A stretch of 32,982 bases of DNA from Heterostelium multicystogenum (GCA_003667245.1 RCNN01000306.1:1-32982); one strand, 5' to 3'; shown: positions 10,601 through 21,795, counted from the stretch's first letter. Numbers and translations are program-made. The notes: a model not told the origin generated them from the letters alone.

Positions 10601-11723
10601 AATCTGAATCGATAGTGGGTATAATCTACAGTTTTGGAAGTATCTTTATCATCAAATAATATATTTTGGTTTTGATTGTTTATCTTCACTATTATTGCTA
10701 TTATTTCTTCTATTATTTTGCTTCTTTTCATCATTCTTTTCTCTTGCTTTGACAAACTTATCTTTCATTGTATTTTGACTATCATTATTTTCATTTGATT
10801 TATCATTGTTGTTTGTTTGTTGTTGTTGTTGTTGTTTTTCTTTTATCTCTTTGTTTATCTCTATTACTTTCCTTATTATTCTTACTTTCTTTGTTGTCCT
10901 TATTATCTTTACTATCTTTGTTATCTTTATTGTCTTTATATCTTCTATTATCTCTTGGTTGTTGCTGTTGCTGTTGTCTTGGTGGTCTTTGTTGTTGAGA
11001 AGAAGAGGATGATGATTGTTTGGGGCATGTAAGGAGGTGAATTTGGATTCAATTTACTCATTAGCTGCTCTTGTTGCCATGTCATTCCGCCCTGTGAGGG
11101 TGCAGATGACTGTGAATGTTCATTATTATTTATATTGAGGTTTTTCAATTCATTTGGAATATTTTGAAACAGGAATACTTCATTCGTGGATGGATCGTAT
11201 TCATTGTGACTATCAGTGGTAGTTGATGCCGTATTATGATGATTACTTGATCTACTGTTGTGATAGTTTCTGTTGTATTTCTACGTTGATTGCTACTGTG
11301 ACCAGTGTGTACAGTTGATCCACCAGCTGGTTGACTCGACAATGGAGAAGCAGATGATGTTGTAGTTGTGGTGGTGGTAGTTGTAGTTGTTGGACTAGAT
11401 GTTGCAACAATGGTTGTCATATTTTTGTTATTTTCTTTTCTATTATTGTTATTAAGCTCGGCTCTACCTTTTTTATTACCGTCGGTAATTCTTTTGTTAC
11501 TTCTACTATTTGAAGATGAAGAAAGTGAGCTTGATGAGGCTGAGGTTGTAGATGTTGCTGAGATAGCAGACAAACTAGCTGAATCGGATGAAGAAGTAGT
11601 AGTTGAAGTTGTAATTGTTGAAGCTGTCAAACTATTATTATTACTAATACTATTACTATTATTATTATTATTACTATTAATAATTAGAGGAGGAATGGTT
11701 GTTGAAGGTTGAAATGATTCCAT
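7661..11723 (-). CDS. nfx1: NFX1-type zinc-finger protein (RING, NF-X1 repeats, R3H/RRM-like end), frame-broken
   Basis: NFX1 proteins are nuclear, nucleic-acid-binding regulators with a RING-type finger and Cys-rich NF-X1 repeats. From the start (11721-11723) come a Ser/Asn/Thr-rich region, a Gln/Lys/Asn/Asp-rich region (about 10990-10660), then the RING segment [19 protein letters not shown] with FHLKCIKEW and CPGC. NF-X1 repeats follow ([71 protein letters not shown]). An R3H-like part and an RRM-like module ([20 protein letters not shown]) precede a poly-Thr/Asn tail. Two introns are visible: about 8818-8880 and 8468-8535. At least six frame changes occur, yet the cysteine pattern resumes each time, so assembly indels are more likely than long decay. 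The R3H call is the least certain part. Confidence 0.92.
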
Positions 11724-12423
11724 CTTTCAAGTTGCAACCTTTAACAATCTTTATACTATTCCTTTTCAATTTCTCAAATTCCAAACAAGAATAGAATAAT
11801 ACCAATTTCTTTTACTGTTTTTGTTGTTAACTTGGAAGGGGGGCAAGTAGGCTAAGAAGGCTAAGGGTAAGACAGAAGTAGAGGATGGCTAGCTGATATT
11901 GTTGTTGTTTGTGTTTGTTGTTGTTATAAACGATGGTTGTTGTTGTTGATATTTGTTCTTAACAAATTCCTATGTTTCAGTATTTAGTAAATATTTGTGT
12001 TTTAAGCTTAAAGTCAGTTGGGTTGTTGTTGTATAATGTCGCGTTTTCTTTCTTAAAAAAATTATCTGTTTTTTGAATAGAACCAGAACCATTTTTATTT
12101 TAATTAAATTTCAATTATATTATTTTTTTTACAATTTAAATTTTTAATTAAATTTCATTAAAAAATGACAATACTTTTGTATAAACCTCAAACTCTTCAA
12201 TTCTAATGTAAATTTAGAAACTGTTACAACTTCAACTATAATTAAGGTTTTGGGAAAATCATGGTACATCTTAATAGTAGTTAAATTATTTGATTCATTT
12301 ATTATAAAATGTATATTGTTTGATTAATGATGTTACAGTTTTTCAAATCAAAATCAAATATAAATATATTCATTAATAAATCTTTATAAGTTTAGTTTCA
12401 TGTTATTTATATTGTATTGTATT

Positions 12424-12968
12424 TTAATATAAAGATTTCTTTAGAGCTTTATCATATGATTCATCTAATTCAGCTATAAATAAATGGGCAAATTTCAAAT
12501 TTTTAGTTCTCATTTATTCTTGTCTATAATACCAAATATCAATGCAGAATAAACATACCACCTTAAGTTAAGAGTATTTGTACTATGATTTTCTGGGATT
12601 CGAATCTGTTTCAATCTGACGCCTTGCAATTCTATGTCATGGTGACACAGTAAAATGAAAGTATCATTCATCTAAATATCTTTAAAGTTATTGCCATAAT
12701 AAATATTTATTATGCAAGCTTTGACAATGATTCGATTGTTTATTGTCAACTCTACACTTTTAATATTGTTTGTTGAAACGCTATTGGTAGAATAAATCAT
12801 TGGTAAAATAGATTTGATAAAACAATCAGTAGTCGAAGAACGAATGAAATGATATCATTAAGCTCCTAAATTTAGCAACCTTTTTGTTTAAATTCATTGC
12901 CATGATTGGTAGTTATTTATAGAGCAATGATTAGCCAATAATACAGGAATTCCAATTTCTTTGTCATT
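12424..12968 (-). pseudogene. Unrecognised coding block, broken into five frames
   Basis: On the minus strand five consecutive open segments follow each other in order. They are: 12894-12968 starting MTKEIGIPVLLANHC; 12826-12903 starting MAMNLNKKVAKFRSL; 12672-12854 (60 codons, containing SVELTINNRIIVKACIINIY); 12510-12671 (53 aa, MNDTFILLCHHDIELQGVRL); and 12424-12513 (29 aa, ending ELDESYDKALKKSLY). The third and fourth share one frame, split by a single TAG. Composition is less AT-rich than the flanks and codon-like. Together they would give a protein of about 180 residues. I do not recognise the family. It may be a decayed gene, or an intact one damaged by indels like its neighbours. Confidence 0.42.
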
Positions 12969-13014
12969 GGTATGTAATTTTCATTGATGATTGGATAGAC
13001 AGTATTTCAGACTC

Positions 13015-13032
13015 TATATATATATATATATA
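13015..13032 (+). repeat. (TA)9 microsatellite
   Basis: Nine TA dinucleotides in a row stand just upstream of the hidden minus-strand coding block. This is ordinary simple sequence for such spacers. Confidence 0.9.
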
Positions 13033-14945
13033 TTTATATTACTTTATTTATATAAACTAAATACCAACAAGATTACAACTTTGTTGTTAAAGTATCCTCA
13101 TAAATGTTTATTACTATATTAGTATACCAATATAATATTATTATCTTTAGGAAAATGATAACACGCTTGACGAATTTATTTCGAATTAAATGATCAACTG
13201 AAGTTTTGAGTGTTCAACTTTGTTGCAACCCCATCCCACCAGTGGGTGATCATCACGATCTCAGTAAATAAATCTCTTTTGCATTGTTATTATTGTTGGT
13301 GTGGTTTTGGGAGAACAAATTTAACTTGATGTAAGATTATCTTTTGATTATGGGCATCTTAATTAACAAAAATTTGTTATGATTTATTACTTTTAAAATT
13401 GATTCCAAATTCATAAGGTATTCTACGTACATCACATTACATATCCAAATGGGAAAACTGAGTGATAATACACCATCCTCCTATTTAACAATGAGATTTA
13501 TAAATAGCGCAACACTAAAACAAAAACATCAACACACACCCCACAAAACATTACTACTACTAAATCAATCATTTTATTTTTATTGGATTGATAGATACAA
13601 CAATGCATTGTGGTAATATTTATACTTTCTTGAAAGAATATTTCTGAGGTGGGGGTGAGTTGGCATAGATGAGGAGTGATTTAGTGAGAGTTACTTACTG
13701 ATTCACCACAACCTGGTTTGGTTGGGTTTTGAAAGAACTGGATTGATTGATAGGTTTCTGAAAGCCAATTAGTTTTCTGCGCAGTAATGGATTGATAGTT
13801 TTGTTTGCATTTTATTTTGTTTTAATTTGTTTATTCTTGATGTTGTCTTTTTAATATCCAACCACATCCTATTTATTCTCGTGTTCAATCAACTAATAAC
13901 ACATGTTGTTGTTGGCAATGCCCCTATAAACTTGTCAAACTTTACTTTAATTTTATATTTATTTATTATTTATCTGTGTTACAATTGTTTGCATGGAATT
14001 GTGATCACATTTATTTTGAGTTTTACTGATTTGTTGTTGGAGGCATTCGTTGGGTGTACTATTATCAAATCAAAAAACATCCATCACACAACAACCAAAC
14101 AACCAAACAAACAAATAGTAAAATAATCAACAAACAAAAAAATAAAACTGACCCAATCAAATTTAATTTTTAAAATCATTCTCCTTACTTCTTCTTTCCT
14201 ATTCCTATACCACCAATCATACCTATACCAAATATATAATATATAATTATATATCTTAAAATTATATATAGTATACTATTTAAAAAAACAACTATCTTGT
14301 GATAATTCAATTTCAAATCTCAAAGCAATTCTCTCAAATTAATTAATATCTATCTTTTTTAACCATTTAGATATTTGTTTTTGTTTTAAATAATATTTCA
14401 TAAGAGCAAATATTATATTTTAATAATCATTTTTGCAAAGGTCCATCCAAATCAGGATTAATATTAATTTTTTTGACTTTTTCTGCACAAGACTATGATT
14501 GATAGCTCATCTTGGTAGGGATCTCAGATCGTGTGTTTCAAAACAAAAAATTAATTTATTTGCAAAAAATCACCGATTTAGTTTTGTTGATTTTAATGTG
14601 CATTACTGTCCCCAATATTAATCTTATCACATCGAGTTAATAATCGTAAAACAACCCAACATACATTATATCCATCATCCATATATTATCTATTATATCT
14701 TTATTTTAATTTACATTGTAATCCCATCAATTTTTTAAAACCCAAGAGTGAATTTCAACATTAACAAAAATTTGTTTAGCAAGCAAATCAAAAATCAACA
14801 TTGATTCTATTGATCATTCATTCAATCAATCAGTTTGTCAATCAATTGCACAATTATCAACTATTTCCACTAAGTTTATTTATATAGTTTCAAATTTTCC
14901 TGTGTTTTTGTATTTTTCTGAAATCAAACAATTTATATAATAGAA

Positions 14946-16926
14946 ATGGCAGATTTACAATGGGATATTCCATTACCCACCTCCACCAGCTTGGACTCAT
15001 GTAGATGCATCACCACCACTGCCACCAGTTTGGAACTCGGTGTCAAGTGAGTTGATTCCACTATCACCTCCTCTTACACATGATCTGTTGTCGGATGGTG
15101 AGGACGAAGATGAAGCAGCCATTGTTATTCAAAAAGTTTGGCGTGGATATGTGGGAAGAAGAATTGCAATAAAGAGACTCACTGCAATCATCACCAATTC
15201 AAAAACACTATAGAGGATATGCCGCAAGAAAGTCTTATAAATTGCTTTTAGAACAAACCAGATGGATGAGAGATATTCCTCCACCAACAGCACCCAAACC
15301 TCAAATTGTAATTATCTCAAGAAATATCATTGAAAATCTGTTTCTAATTAATGTTTTAGATTACAAGAGCAAAAGGAATCTCTGGTAGAAAGAGACCAAC
15401 AAGAAGGGAGTAAAGGTTCAAACAAAGGAAGTAATAGATTCAGCACCTGTTTCAAATGGTGGATGGAGAAGTTGGTGAAGCCAATGATGAAACTACAACT
15501 CCTGTCGCACAACCCAAACTTGTCACAATGGTATGGGTATGATGATTCCCCAAGTTTGACCCATCTGCGATTGCATTGAAATCAAGAGGACCTGGAATGC
15601 TTACAAAAGATCGTCCAGTCAGCATTTCCAATCCAGAGATGCTTTTTTAAATTAAAGAAAACCAACCTTTCAACAGATGAAGCAGCAGCAGCTGCACCAA
15701 ATACTACAGCTGAAGTTAATTTCCTCAGTGGTTTGAAAAAAGTGGCAGCTGCACCAAAGGAACAGAGCACAACCACTCAGCCAGCTCCCCTCTCATTCTC
15801 ACCATTACATCTTCGTAAAACAAACTCACCACTTTCAAATTCAACAGGCGATATGCCAAAGAGAATGAGTTTAGATTTTTCCAGTTTACCATTACCACCA
15901 CCCCCATCTACACAATATAGTCCAATAGATGTCGCATCACTTCCACCACCTCCACTTTTTTCACCAAGCCAACTACCACCACCTCCAACCATTGCAACAA
16001 ATACTCAACTACCACCACCTCCAACAATTCCCACCAATAAACCTGGAATTCCACCTAGATCCAGCAATAACAATAATCCCAATTTACCACCTCAACCACC
16101 TTTACCAAACAGTATTTAAACCATCGATTCCTCAAAGAAACAGTAATAGTCATAACAACGATTTATCTTTACCACCACCTCCCCAAAACAACACAACATT
16201 TTTACAAAGCCAAGCTCCAAAGAAACCCAATGGAAATGGATTCACTACAGGTTCACATCGTTTATCACAGGCATTGAGTCCCGATATTTTGAATCTCCCA
16301 CCACCCCCCACCAACCTTCAAGCAAACCCACTTCCAGAGAAACCACTGCAATTGAAGCCAGGTTGGTCGGAATACTCTACACCCGAAGGAAAGAAATATT
16401 ACCATCATCACCTTTTAAATATTACAACCTGGAATCAAAATGATGCCACAGTCCCTTTCCCTCTACCCACATTTTCAAGTGCTCCCAATCTTCTAGCAAC
16501 ACCAAATGTGGCACCAGTTAGTGTTCCACCTACATTACCAGCACCAGCAGCCAACGAGCAATGGTTCGAACATATAACAGCCGACGGAAAGAGATACTAT
16601 CACGAGAAGATTTCAAATATAACGACCTGGTCAAGACCACCCAATGTCCATATCCAAGTTATAGATGATAAACAACAGCAACATCAGCAACAGCAACAGC
16701 AACAACAACAAACAAGTCATTCACCACAGTCTAGCAAACACAACAAGACAATCACAGTCATATAACAATGTCAAAAGATGAAAAGAAACAAGTTGGTGGA
16801 ATACTAGGAAAGTTTTTAAAAGAAGAGACCATCAAAGCAAGAATTGGAAGCAAAGAATATCTTACATTCCGAGAAAGCATCTTCAAAAAAGAAATAATCC
16901 CAAAACAACAAAGCATATGTATTTAA
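14946..16926 (+). CDS. IQ-motif and tandem WW-domain proline-rich protein, frame-broken
   Basis: The start is ATG 14946 (MADLQWDIPLP). Two IQ motifs, probable calmodulin sites, lie at about 15115-15235: IQKVWRGYVGRR and IQKHYRGYAARK. One intron is at 15308-15359. A long Pro-rich region with PPPP clusters spans about 15740-16330; such tracts bind EVH1, SH3 or WW domains. Two WW domains follow near 16360-16440 (PGWSEYSTPEGKKYY...TTWNQ, lacking the final Pro) and 16555-16650 (QWFEHITADGKRYY...TTWSRPP, canonical). A poly-Gln tract (about 16673-16715) comes next. A basic C-terminal piece (GGILGKFLKEETIKARIG) is in another frame, ending at TAA 16926, possibly after a slip in the CAA/CAG tract. Several one-base frame breaks occur (near 14980, 15195, 15410-15660 and 16110). 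The architecture suggests a cytoskeletal or signalling adaptor; the specific role is unknown. Confidence 0.82.
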
Positions 16927-17006
16927 TTATGTATATTAAATGAATAAAGTAATCACTTTATTTCTTTTTAATGAATGAATGAATAATTGAAAGAGGGCAT
17001 TTCTCT

Positions 17007-17204
17007 TTACATATTTAGATGCGGTTCAAGAAAAAAATTCAGTGAAATACAATGTCTGAAAGATTTTAGATAAAATTCATTACTTTGGATGTCAGCAGTT
17101 TTTTGGTTTTTTTCAGATTTCTCTGCTGAATGCTTCTTGGCAGTTGAAGTCCTCATCAAATAGAGATCATGTTTCTCTTGTGATTGATGCATTGCTGCCA
17201 TCAT
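17007..17204 (-). CDS. Small hypothetical protein, 65 aa
   Basis: This short ORF starts in an A-rich context typical of dictyostelid starts (ATAAAATGATGG). It encodes a hydrophilic Lys/Ser-rich protein (MMAAMHQSQEKHDLYLMRTS...). It has no membrane segment or motif that I recognise. It is convergent with the IQ-WW gene and divergent from GGPPS with 184 bp between starts, so the two could share a promoter. It could equally be chance. Confidence 0.32.
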   Translation of the reverse strand: MMAAMHQSQEKHDLYLMRTSTAKKHSAEKSEKNQKTADIQSNEFYLKSFRHCISLNFFLEPHLNM

Positions 17205-17388
17205 TTTATTTTTGCCAAGTATAAATCATCTTTTAAATCTCATTGTACCATTATTTAAATATATTAAAATTCACATTCTAAAGTAATATTACTTTAGTTT
17301 ATATATTATATTATACATATATTATCACTTGTACATTTACATCCAATATCATTGTTATCGTTGTTATTAGCAATCAAATCTTCTAAAT

Positions 17389-18485
17389 ATGTATAGAAAG
17401 TTTTCATATCCTTTGTCCGAGAAAGATGCTGCTTTGTTGGAGCCCTACAAATATATTTCAGAGACTCCAGGAAAAGGTATTAGAACCATTTTGATTGAGG
17501 CCTTCAATCATTGGTTGAAAGTTGATGGTGAATGTGTAAAAAAGATTGCTGATATTGTACAGGCACTGCATATGTCTAGTTTATTGTATGTGTGGCTTCA
17601 CTGCTAGTTGGTGATACAATTATATATTAACATTGTAGTATATGTATAGAATTGATGACATTGAAGATAACTCAAAGCTTAGAAGAGGTATGCCTGTAGC
17701 ACATGATATCTATGGATATGCACAGACTATTAATTGCGCCAATACAGTATATTTCTTGGCAATGGACGAGTGCAACAAACTAGGAAACCCTGCTGCAACC
17801 ACTATCTTCATCGAAGAAATGATTAGATTGCACAGAGGTCAAGGATATGATATCTTGTGGCGTGATTCCAACACATGTCCAACAGAAGAGGAATATAAAG
17901 ACATGGTTGCTGAAAGTATGTGATCATAAAAGCACTAAACAGAGGTATAATACTAACCAACAAACTTTAATAAACTATAGAAACTGGAGGTTTATTTAGA
18001 TTGGGTTTGCGTTTACTACAAACTTTTAGCGATAACAAAACAGATTATTCTAAATTAGTTGAAGAATTAGGATTGTACTATCAAATTAGAGATGATTATA
18101 TAAATTTAGTATCTGCAGATGTAAGTTTATCGAAATAGAGAGTTTTATAATATCATATCCTAATTGAAACTATTCTACACTACAGTATCAAGTTAATAAA
18201 AGTTTTTGTGAAGATATTACAGAAGGAAAGTTTTCATTCCCCATTATCAAAGCGATTCACTCGAATCCAACTGACCACAGATTACTTCTGATCTTAAAAC
18301 AAAAGACAGAGAATGTAGAAGTAAAACAACACGCATTAGAATACATCAAGAAATCCGGTGCTCTTGAATACACCAAATCTCAAATGGACATTACACGTGA
18401 GCGTATCATCGAACAAATTTCACAATTGGGTGGTAATCCATATTTACAAAAGATTTTAGACAAGTTGGATCAATCTGGAATCTAA
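17389..18485 (+). CDS. ggps1: Geranylgeranyl diphosphate synthase (type III)
   Basis: It condenses isopentenyl diphosphate with farnesyl diphosphate to give GGPP, the donor for prenylation of Rho and Rab GTPases. Four exons: 17389-17585, 17650-17915, 17981-18120 and 18186-18485, separated by 64-65-nt introns with GTATG or GTAAG donors. Spliced length is 903 nt, giving 300 aa, the size of animal GGPPS. Visible motifs are PGKGIRT (substrate binding), the first Asp-rich motif DDIED (68-72) followed by [26 protein letters not shown], the second Asp-rich motif RDDYIN (191-196), and [13 protein letters not shown]. The frame is perfect. The 3' end is convergent with the FAHD2-type gene about 100 bp away. 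Confidence 0.97.
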
Positions 18486-18584
18486 AACATATAAATAAAC
18501 AACGCATTACATACATAGATCTACAAAGATAATTTCATAGATGGCTTTTGGTTTTGTTTATTAGTTTATTATTAATATTTACAA

Positions 18585-19602
18585 TTATAGTTCTGATTTA
18601 ACTGAATTTGAAAGTGTTCCCAAATGCTCAATTTCACAATCAACAGTGTATCCATCATTCAAGAATAAAGGTGGTTTTCTTGTGAAACCTACTCCCGATG
18701 GTGTTCCAGTGAAGATGATATCTCCGGGTTTCAGTGTGAAAACTCCACTCAGATAGGAGACCACTTGCTGAACATTAAAGATAAACTCACGTGTATTGCA
18801 GCTCTGGACCACTTTACCGTTTACTTTACAAGAGATGTCAAGATTGTTGGGATCTAGACGCATCAAGCTATCATTGCAGATGTTGGCTATTTGTGGGTTT
18901 ACGACAATAGATGGTCCTATTGGGGCAAAGGTATCAAATGATTTACCAAGTGACCACTGTCCAGATGGCTTACGCATCTGCCAGTCTCTTGCAGAAACAT
19001 CATTTCCAACAGTGTAACCGAGCACATAGTCAAGTGCTTCCGCTTCAGAAACTTTTCGGCACTCTTTTCCAATGACTACTACCAGCTCAACCTCATAATC
19101 AACCTCATCCGAGAGCTTTGGTTTGATGATATTCTCTGACGGACCAATGATAGAGCTTGCAAACTTGGTAAACATGACTGGCTCCTTTGGGAATGGCATA
19201 TTAGCCTCCAGGGCATGCTCTTTATAATTCAAACCGATACCAATGACTTTTTCCGGATTGCTTATTGGTGCCTTCAATCTAATATCGGAGATCTTCAATC
19301 TATTTTTACCAGAAGATATAATCTAAAAGTGAGAAGTGTTAGAAGATCGCGATATGTCTGCAATCTAAAGATCTGATGATAGCTGTCAATCTTACTTCTA
19401 GGGCTAGTCTTAGCATTTTTTGTCCACCATCTATGAATGATCTCATGTCATTTGGTATATTTCTGTTGGCACTACAAAAATCAACGACCTCACGATCATC
19501 TATTAATGCACCGATGCTTCGAACACCACTGGTTATAGATTCAAAAGTAACCAGTTTTAGTAAACTATGATTAATATTTGCTATCATTTTACTACTATTC
19601 AT
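18585..19602 (-). CDS. fahd2: FAHD2-type fumarylacetoacetate-hydrolase-domain enzyme
   Basis: Two exons: 19396-19602 and 18585-19322, with a 73-nt intron (GTAAGA...TTTTAG). They splice to 314 aa, the length of human FAHD2. The C-terminal FAH fold shows GIGLNYKEHA, the metal-ligand pattern DYEVELVVVIGKE (Glu146, Glu148), GNDVSARDWQ (Asp177), KSFDTFAPIGP, GDIIFTGTPSGVG and the closing EIEHLGTL. Family members act on oxaloacetate or acylpyruvate-like C-C substrates with Mg2+, often in mitochondria. The substrate here is inferred only by homology. The start at 19602 is the first ATG of the open exon. Nothing is broken. Confidence 0.95.
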
Positions 19603-19723
19603 GCAAATAATTTATAAAAATTAATGATTAAGATTTTACTGACAAATAAACAAATAAAAGGGAGAAAAGAAATAAGAGCAAATTTCAAATGTAAAGTAAA
19701 TATTTTTTATACAGTTGGATTCA

Positions 19724-19846
19724 ATGATTATATTACAGTCAATGATTAATATAGTGGTGATGGTGTTGGTAGTACTTGTAGTGGTGTTAGTGGTAGCTTT
19801 TGATGCTTACAAAAAGGAATCACGAGGTAAAAGAATGAAAGACTAA
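19724..19846 (+). CDS. Possible 40-aa single-pass membrane micropeptide
   Basis: ATG 19724 opens a 40-codon frame: a short N-terminus, a strongly hydrophobic Val/Leu helix (IVVMVLVVLVVVLVVAF), then a basic tail (KKESRGKRMKD). That fits a small membrane protein with a cytosolic basic end. It arises from a GTG/GTA-rich simple repeat, so the hydrophobic run may be a by-product of the repeat. It lies divergently upstream of the FAHD2-type gene. Confidence 0.22.
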   Translation: MIILQSMINIVVMVLVVLVVVLVVAFDAYKKESRGKRMKD

Positions 19847-20363
19847 TGAAAATGTATTGGTATTATATAAATAATATAAAAGTGGGGGAGGGTATTTGTT
19901 TGATATGAAATTAAATTAAATACAGTTAGTGGTATTGGATTGGGGGTTGACCTTTCTATTAGTATTTAAAAAATAAATGTATAATGAAAATAGATACGAA
20001 TAAATCAATATCTAAAAGTGGTTGTTTTTTGTTGTTTGGATAGAATATATTAATTTATTTGATGAATTAAATATTTAAATATTTGAAATTTATTGATAAC
20101 AGTTGGAAAATCATGAATTCAATTATAATATGATAATTTAAAATTTGTAAACAACAATGTTGTTTGTTTCTTATTTATGCTAACTGATTTTTAAATATTA
20201 ATAGTTTTTTATGTACAATACAATTTGGGAAATTATATTAATATTGGTGGGTGTGGCACATTGTCCAATGAAAATGTGAATCTAAAAAGGATAGGAAATG
20301 CATTGGATAGTCGACAAAATATTGAAAAATTGATCTTTTAATTTTGATGTTTTTTATTGAATA

Positions 20364-20714
20364 TTAACGATTATGACCAGGTCGAATGATGATCTTGATG
20401 GGAATTCAAAGAACGATTTCGATATTCAATGATATAAACTCATAGTTTTTCATGTTATTTTTTGGAAATTTATTCTATCCTTTCTTCCAGAAATGACAAG
20501 TCGTTTTTATTAAAAACCACTGCTTAGTTGACACATAATTGTTTAAGTTAAATAAATTCATGACTTGTGGTGTCAATAGATATAATAGCACCAACATAAT
20601 TAGTTCATATAAATTGTTTACTTTACGAATTAGCATCTCAAATAATAATTTAATAGGATCTTTGCTCTTCAATTCTATTGTTATGACTTCATATTTTGAT
20701 ACTATAAGAAAGTA
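20364..20714 (-). pseudogene. Unrecognised coding-like patch
   Basis: On the minus strand about 79 codons are open from 20714 down to a TAG at 20475-20477, preceded by a TTATAG that could be a splice acceptor. The translation contains EVITIELKSKDPIKLLFEML and NNYVSTKQWFLIKTTCHFW. A second open piece (20364-20446) contains NYEFISLNIEIVL and IPIKIIIRPGHNR, split by one TGA. There is no convincing ATG start. It could be an exon of a gene not otherwise seen, or a relic. I do not recognise the family. Confidence 0.3.
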
Positions 20715-21317
20715 TTAAACTTTGTCGTATTTATTACTTGTAACTGTAGTAAACAATAATAATACATTGGATCTATAAACTATTTTTTCAGAATTAAAAA
20801 ATAAATCATTGTTTAAATATTAACCTTGGTATACAAATAACACAATATACTATATATATACACTATATCAACAATATAATATATATATTATTGAATATTT
20901 TAAAATACTAAAAGTATATTTTTATCAACAAAGTTTTAAGTTATAGAAAATTCATAATAATATTTTATTTGATTTCCAGTTTAATATTTAGATATTAAAA
21001 AATGTATTTCAGGAAATATACAGAAATATTATATTTAAGTTATTTGTTTTGTATTTTTATTTGTAAAAACATAGAAATGTTTGTAACAAATATAAGTTAG
21101 GGGTTGATTGATATGTAGTATCTAAAATGAATGAAATGTATTTTTGAAAATGTAGGATTCATCTTGTACTGGCTCTGCTACATTTGTCTATTTAGTTAAC
21201 AGATGATGATGTCATAGGATTAAGTCAACTGTTACTTTTTAAATTTCAATATCAGATGATGACGTTATCATTTTAGATAAATTACAGTGCTAACCAATTA
21301 TTTAAAGTGTATTCTTG

Positions 21318-21338
21318 CTTTATATGTAACATATAAAG
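21318..21338. repeat. Perfect inverted repeat, 10-bp arms, 1-nt centre
   Basis: CTTTATATGT (21318-21327) and ACATATAAAG (21329-21338) are exact reverse complements around a single A. The arrangement suits a dimeric protein site or a cruciform. No flanking gene starts within a kilobase. Confidence 0.6.
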
Positions 21339-21761
21339 AAATGGTCTGGCCAAAGATTGATAATACAATGAACCATAACAAAGTGATTTGATTGATTTGA
21401 AAAAAGATATGTTAAATATCCAACAAAATTAAAATGTATGAATACATGTAGTTATATCTGTCTACTGTAGAAAAGATGTAACTCCATCCACAACGACAAC
21501 AACAATGTGGAATATGGTGAAAATGAGTAAATCAGTGCTTGTTTTGATTGAATGTTTATTTGATTTCAATTAATGAATCAGTGTATTGTATTGTTTGTTA
21601 GCGGCTGGACATGACATGTCAATGACAAAATCAATCCAGTTCTATCCAATGGAGTTGTAGCTGCTCATCTCATTGGATGAAATAATTTAGTGATAAAGCA
21701 GTAAGAATTGAAGAGTTTGTTTTAAAGAAATTCAATGCTATCTTTAAATACATACAATCAT

Positions 21762-21795
21762 TAGATAGATAGATAGATAAATGGATAGATAGATA
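21762..21795 (+). repeat. GATA-type tetranucleotide repeat
   Basis: Tandem TAGA/GATA units with one interruption (TAAATG) make up about 34 bp. This is ordinary microsatellite sequence. Confidence 0.85.

Larger units (their letters stand above)
11724..14945. other. Long divergent spacer (NFX1 and IQ-WW promoters) with hidden coding relic
   Basis: This 3.2-kb AT-rich region lies between two divergently transcribed genes. It holds the broken coding block at 12424-12968 (-), a (TA)9 repeat at 13015-13032, and a G-box-like inverted repeat at 13233-13250. A GC-richer patch at about 14480-14545 has no recognisable ncRNA. The remaining open frames, such as 13827-14126 (+), are short AT-rich stretches without coding character. 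The 3' end of the region before 14946 should contain the IQ-WW promoter. Confidence 0.5.

Noticed and set aside
10768..11032. Leu/Ser repeat plus-strand ORFs
   Set aside because: They are the antisense of the Lys/Asp/Asn/Gln-rich N-terminal region of the NFX1-type protein.
12590..12620. B-box-like word GGATTCGAATC suggesting a tRNA gene
   Set aside because: Neither strand forms a T-stem around TTCGAAT, and no A-box or acceptor stem is found at the right distance. The word lies inside the minus-strand coding block.
13827..14126. 99-codon plus-strand ORF of hydrophobic composition
   Set aside because: T-rich promoter-like DNA gives Leu/Ile/Phe codons by chance; there is no motif or coding-like context, and it sits in the promoter side of the IQ-WW gene.
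14480..14545. GC-richer island with CTGA and ATGA words, considered as a C/D snoRNA
   Set aside because: No proper C box (RTGATGA) with a matching D box and terminal stem, and no DUSE about 60 nt upstream.
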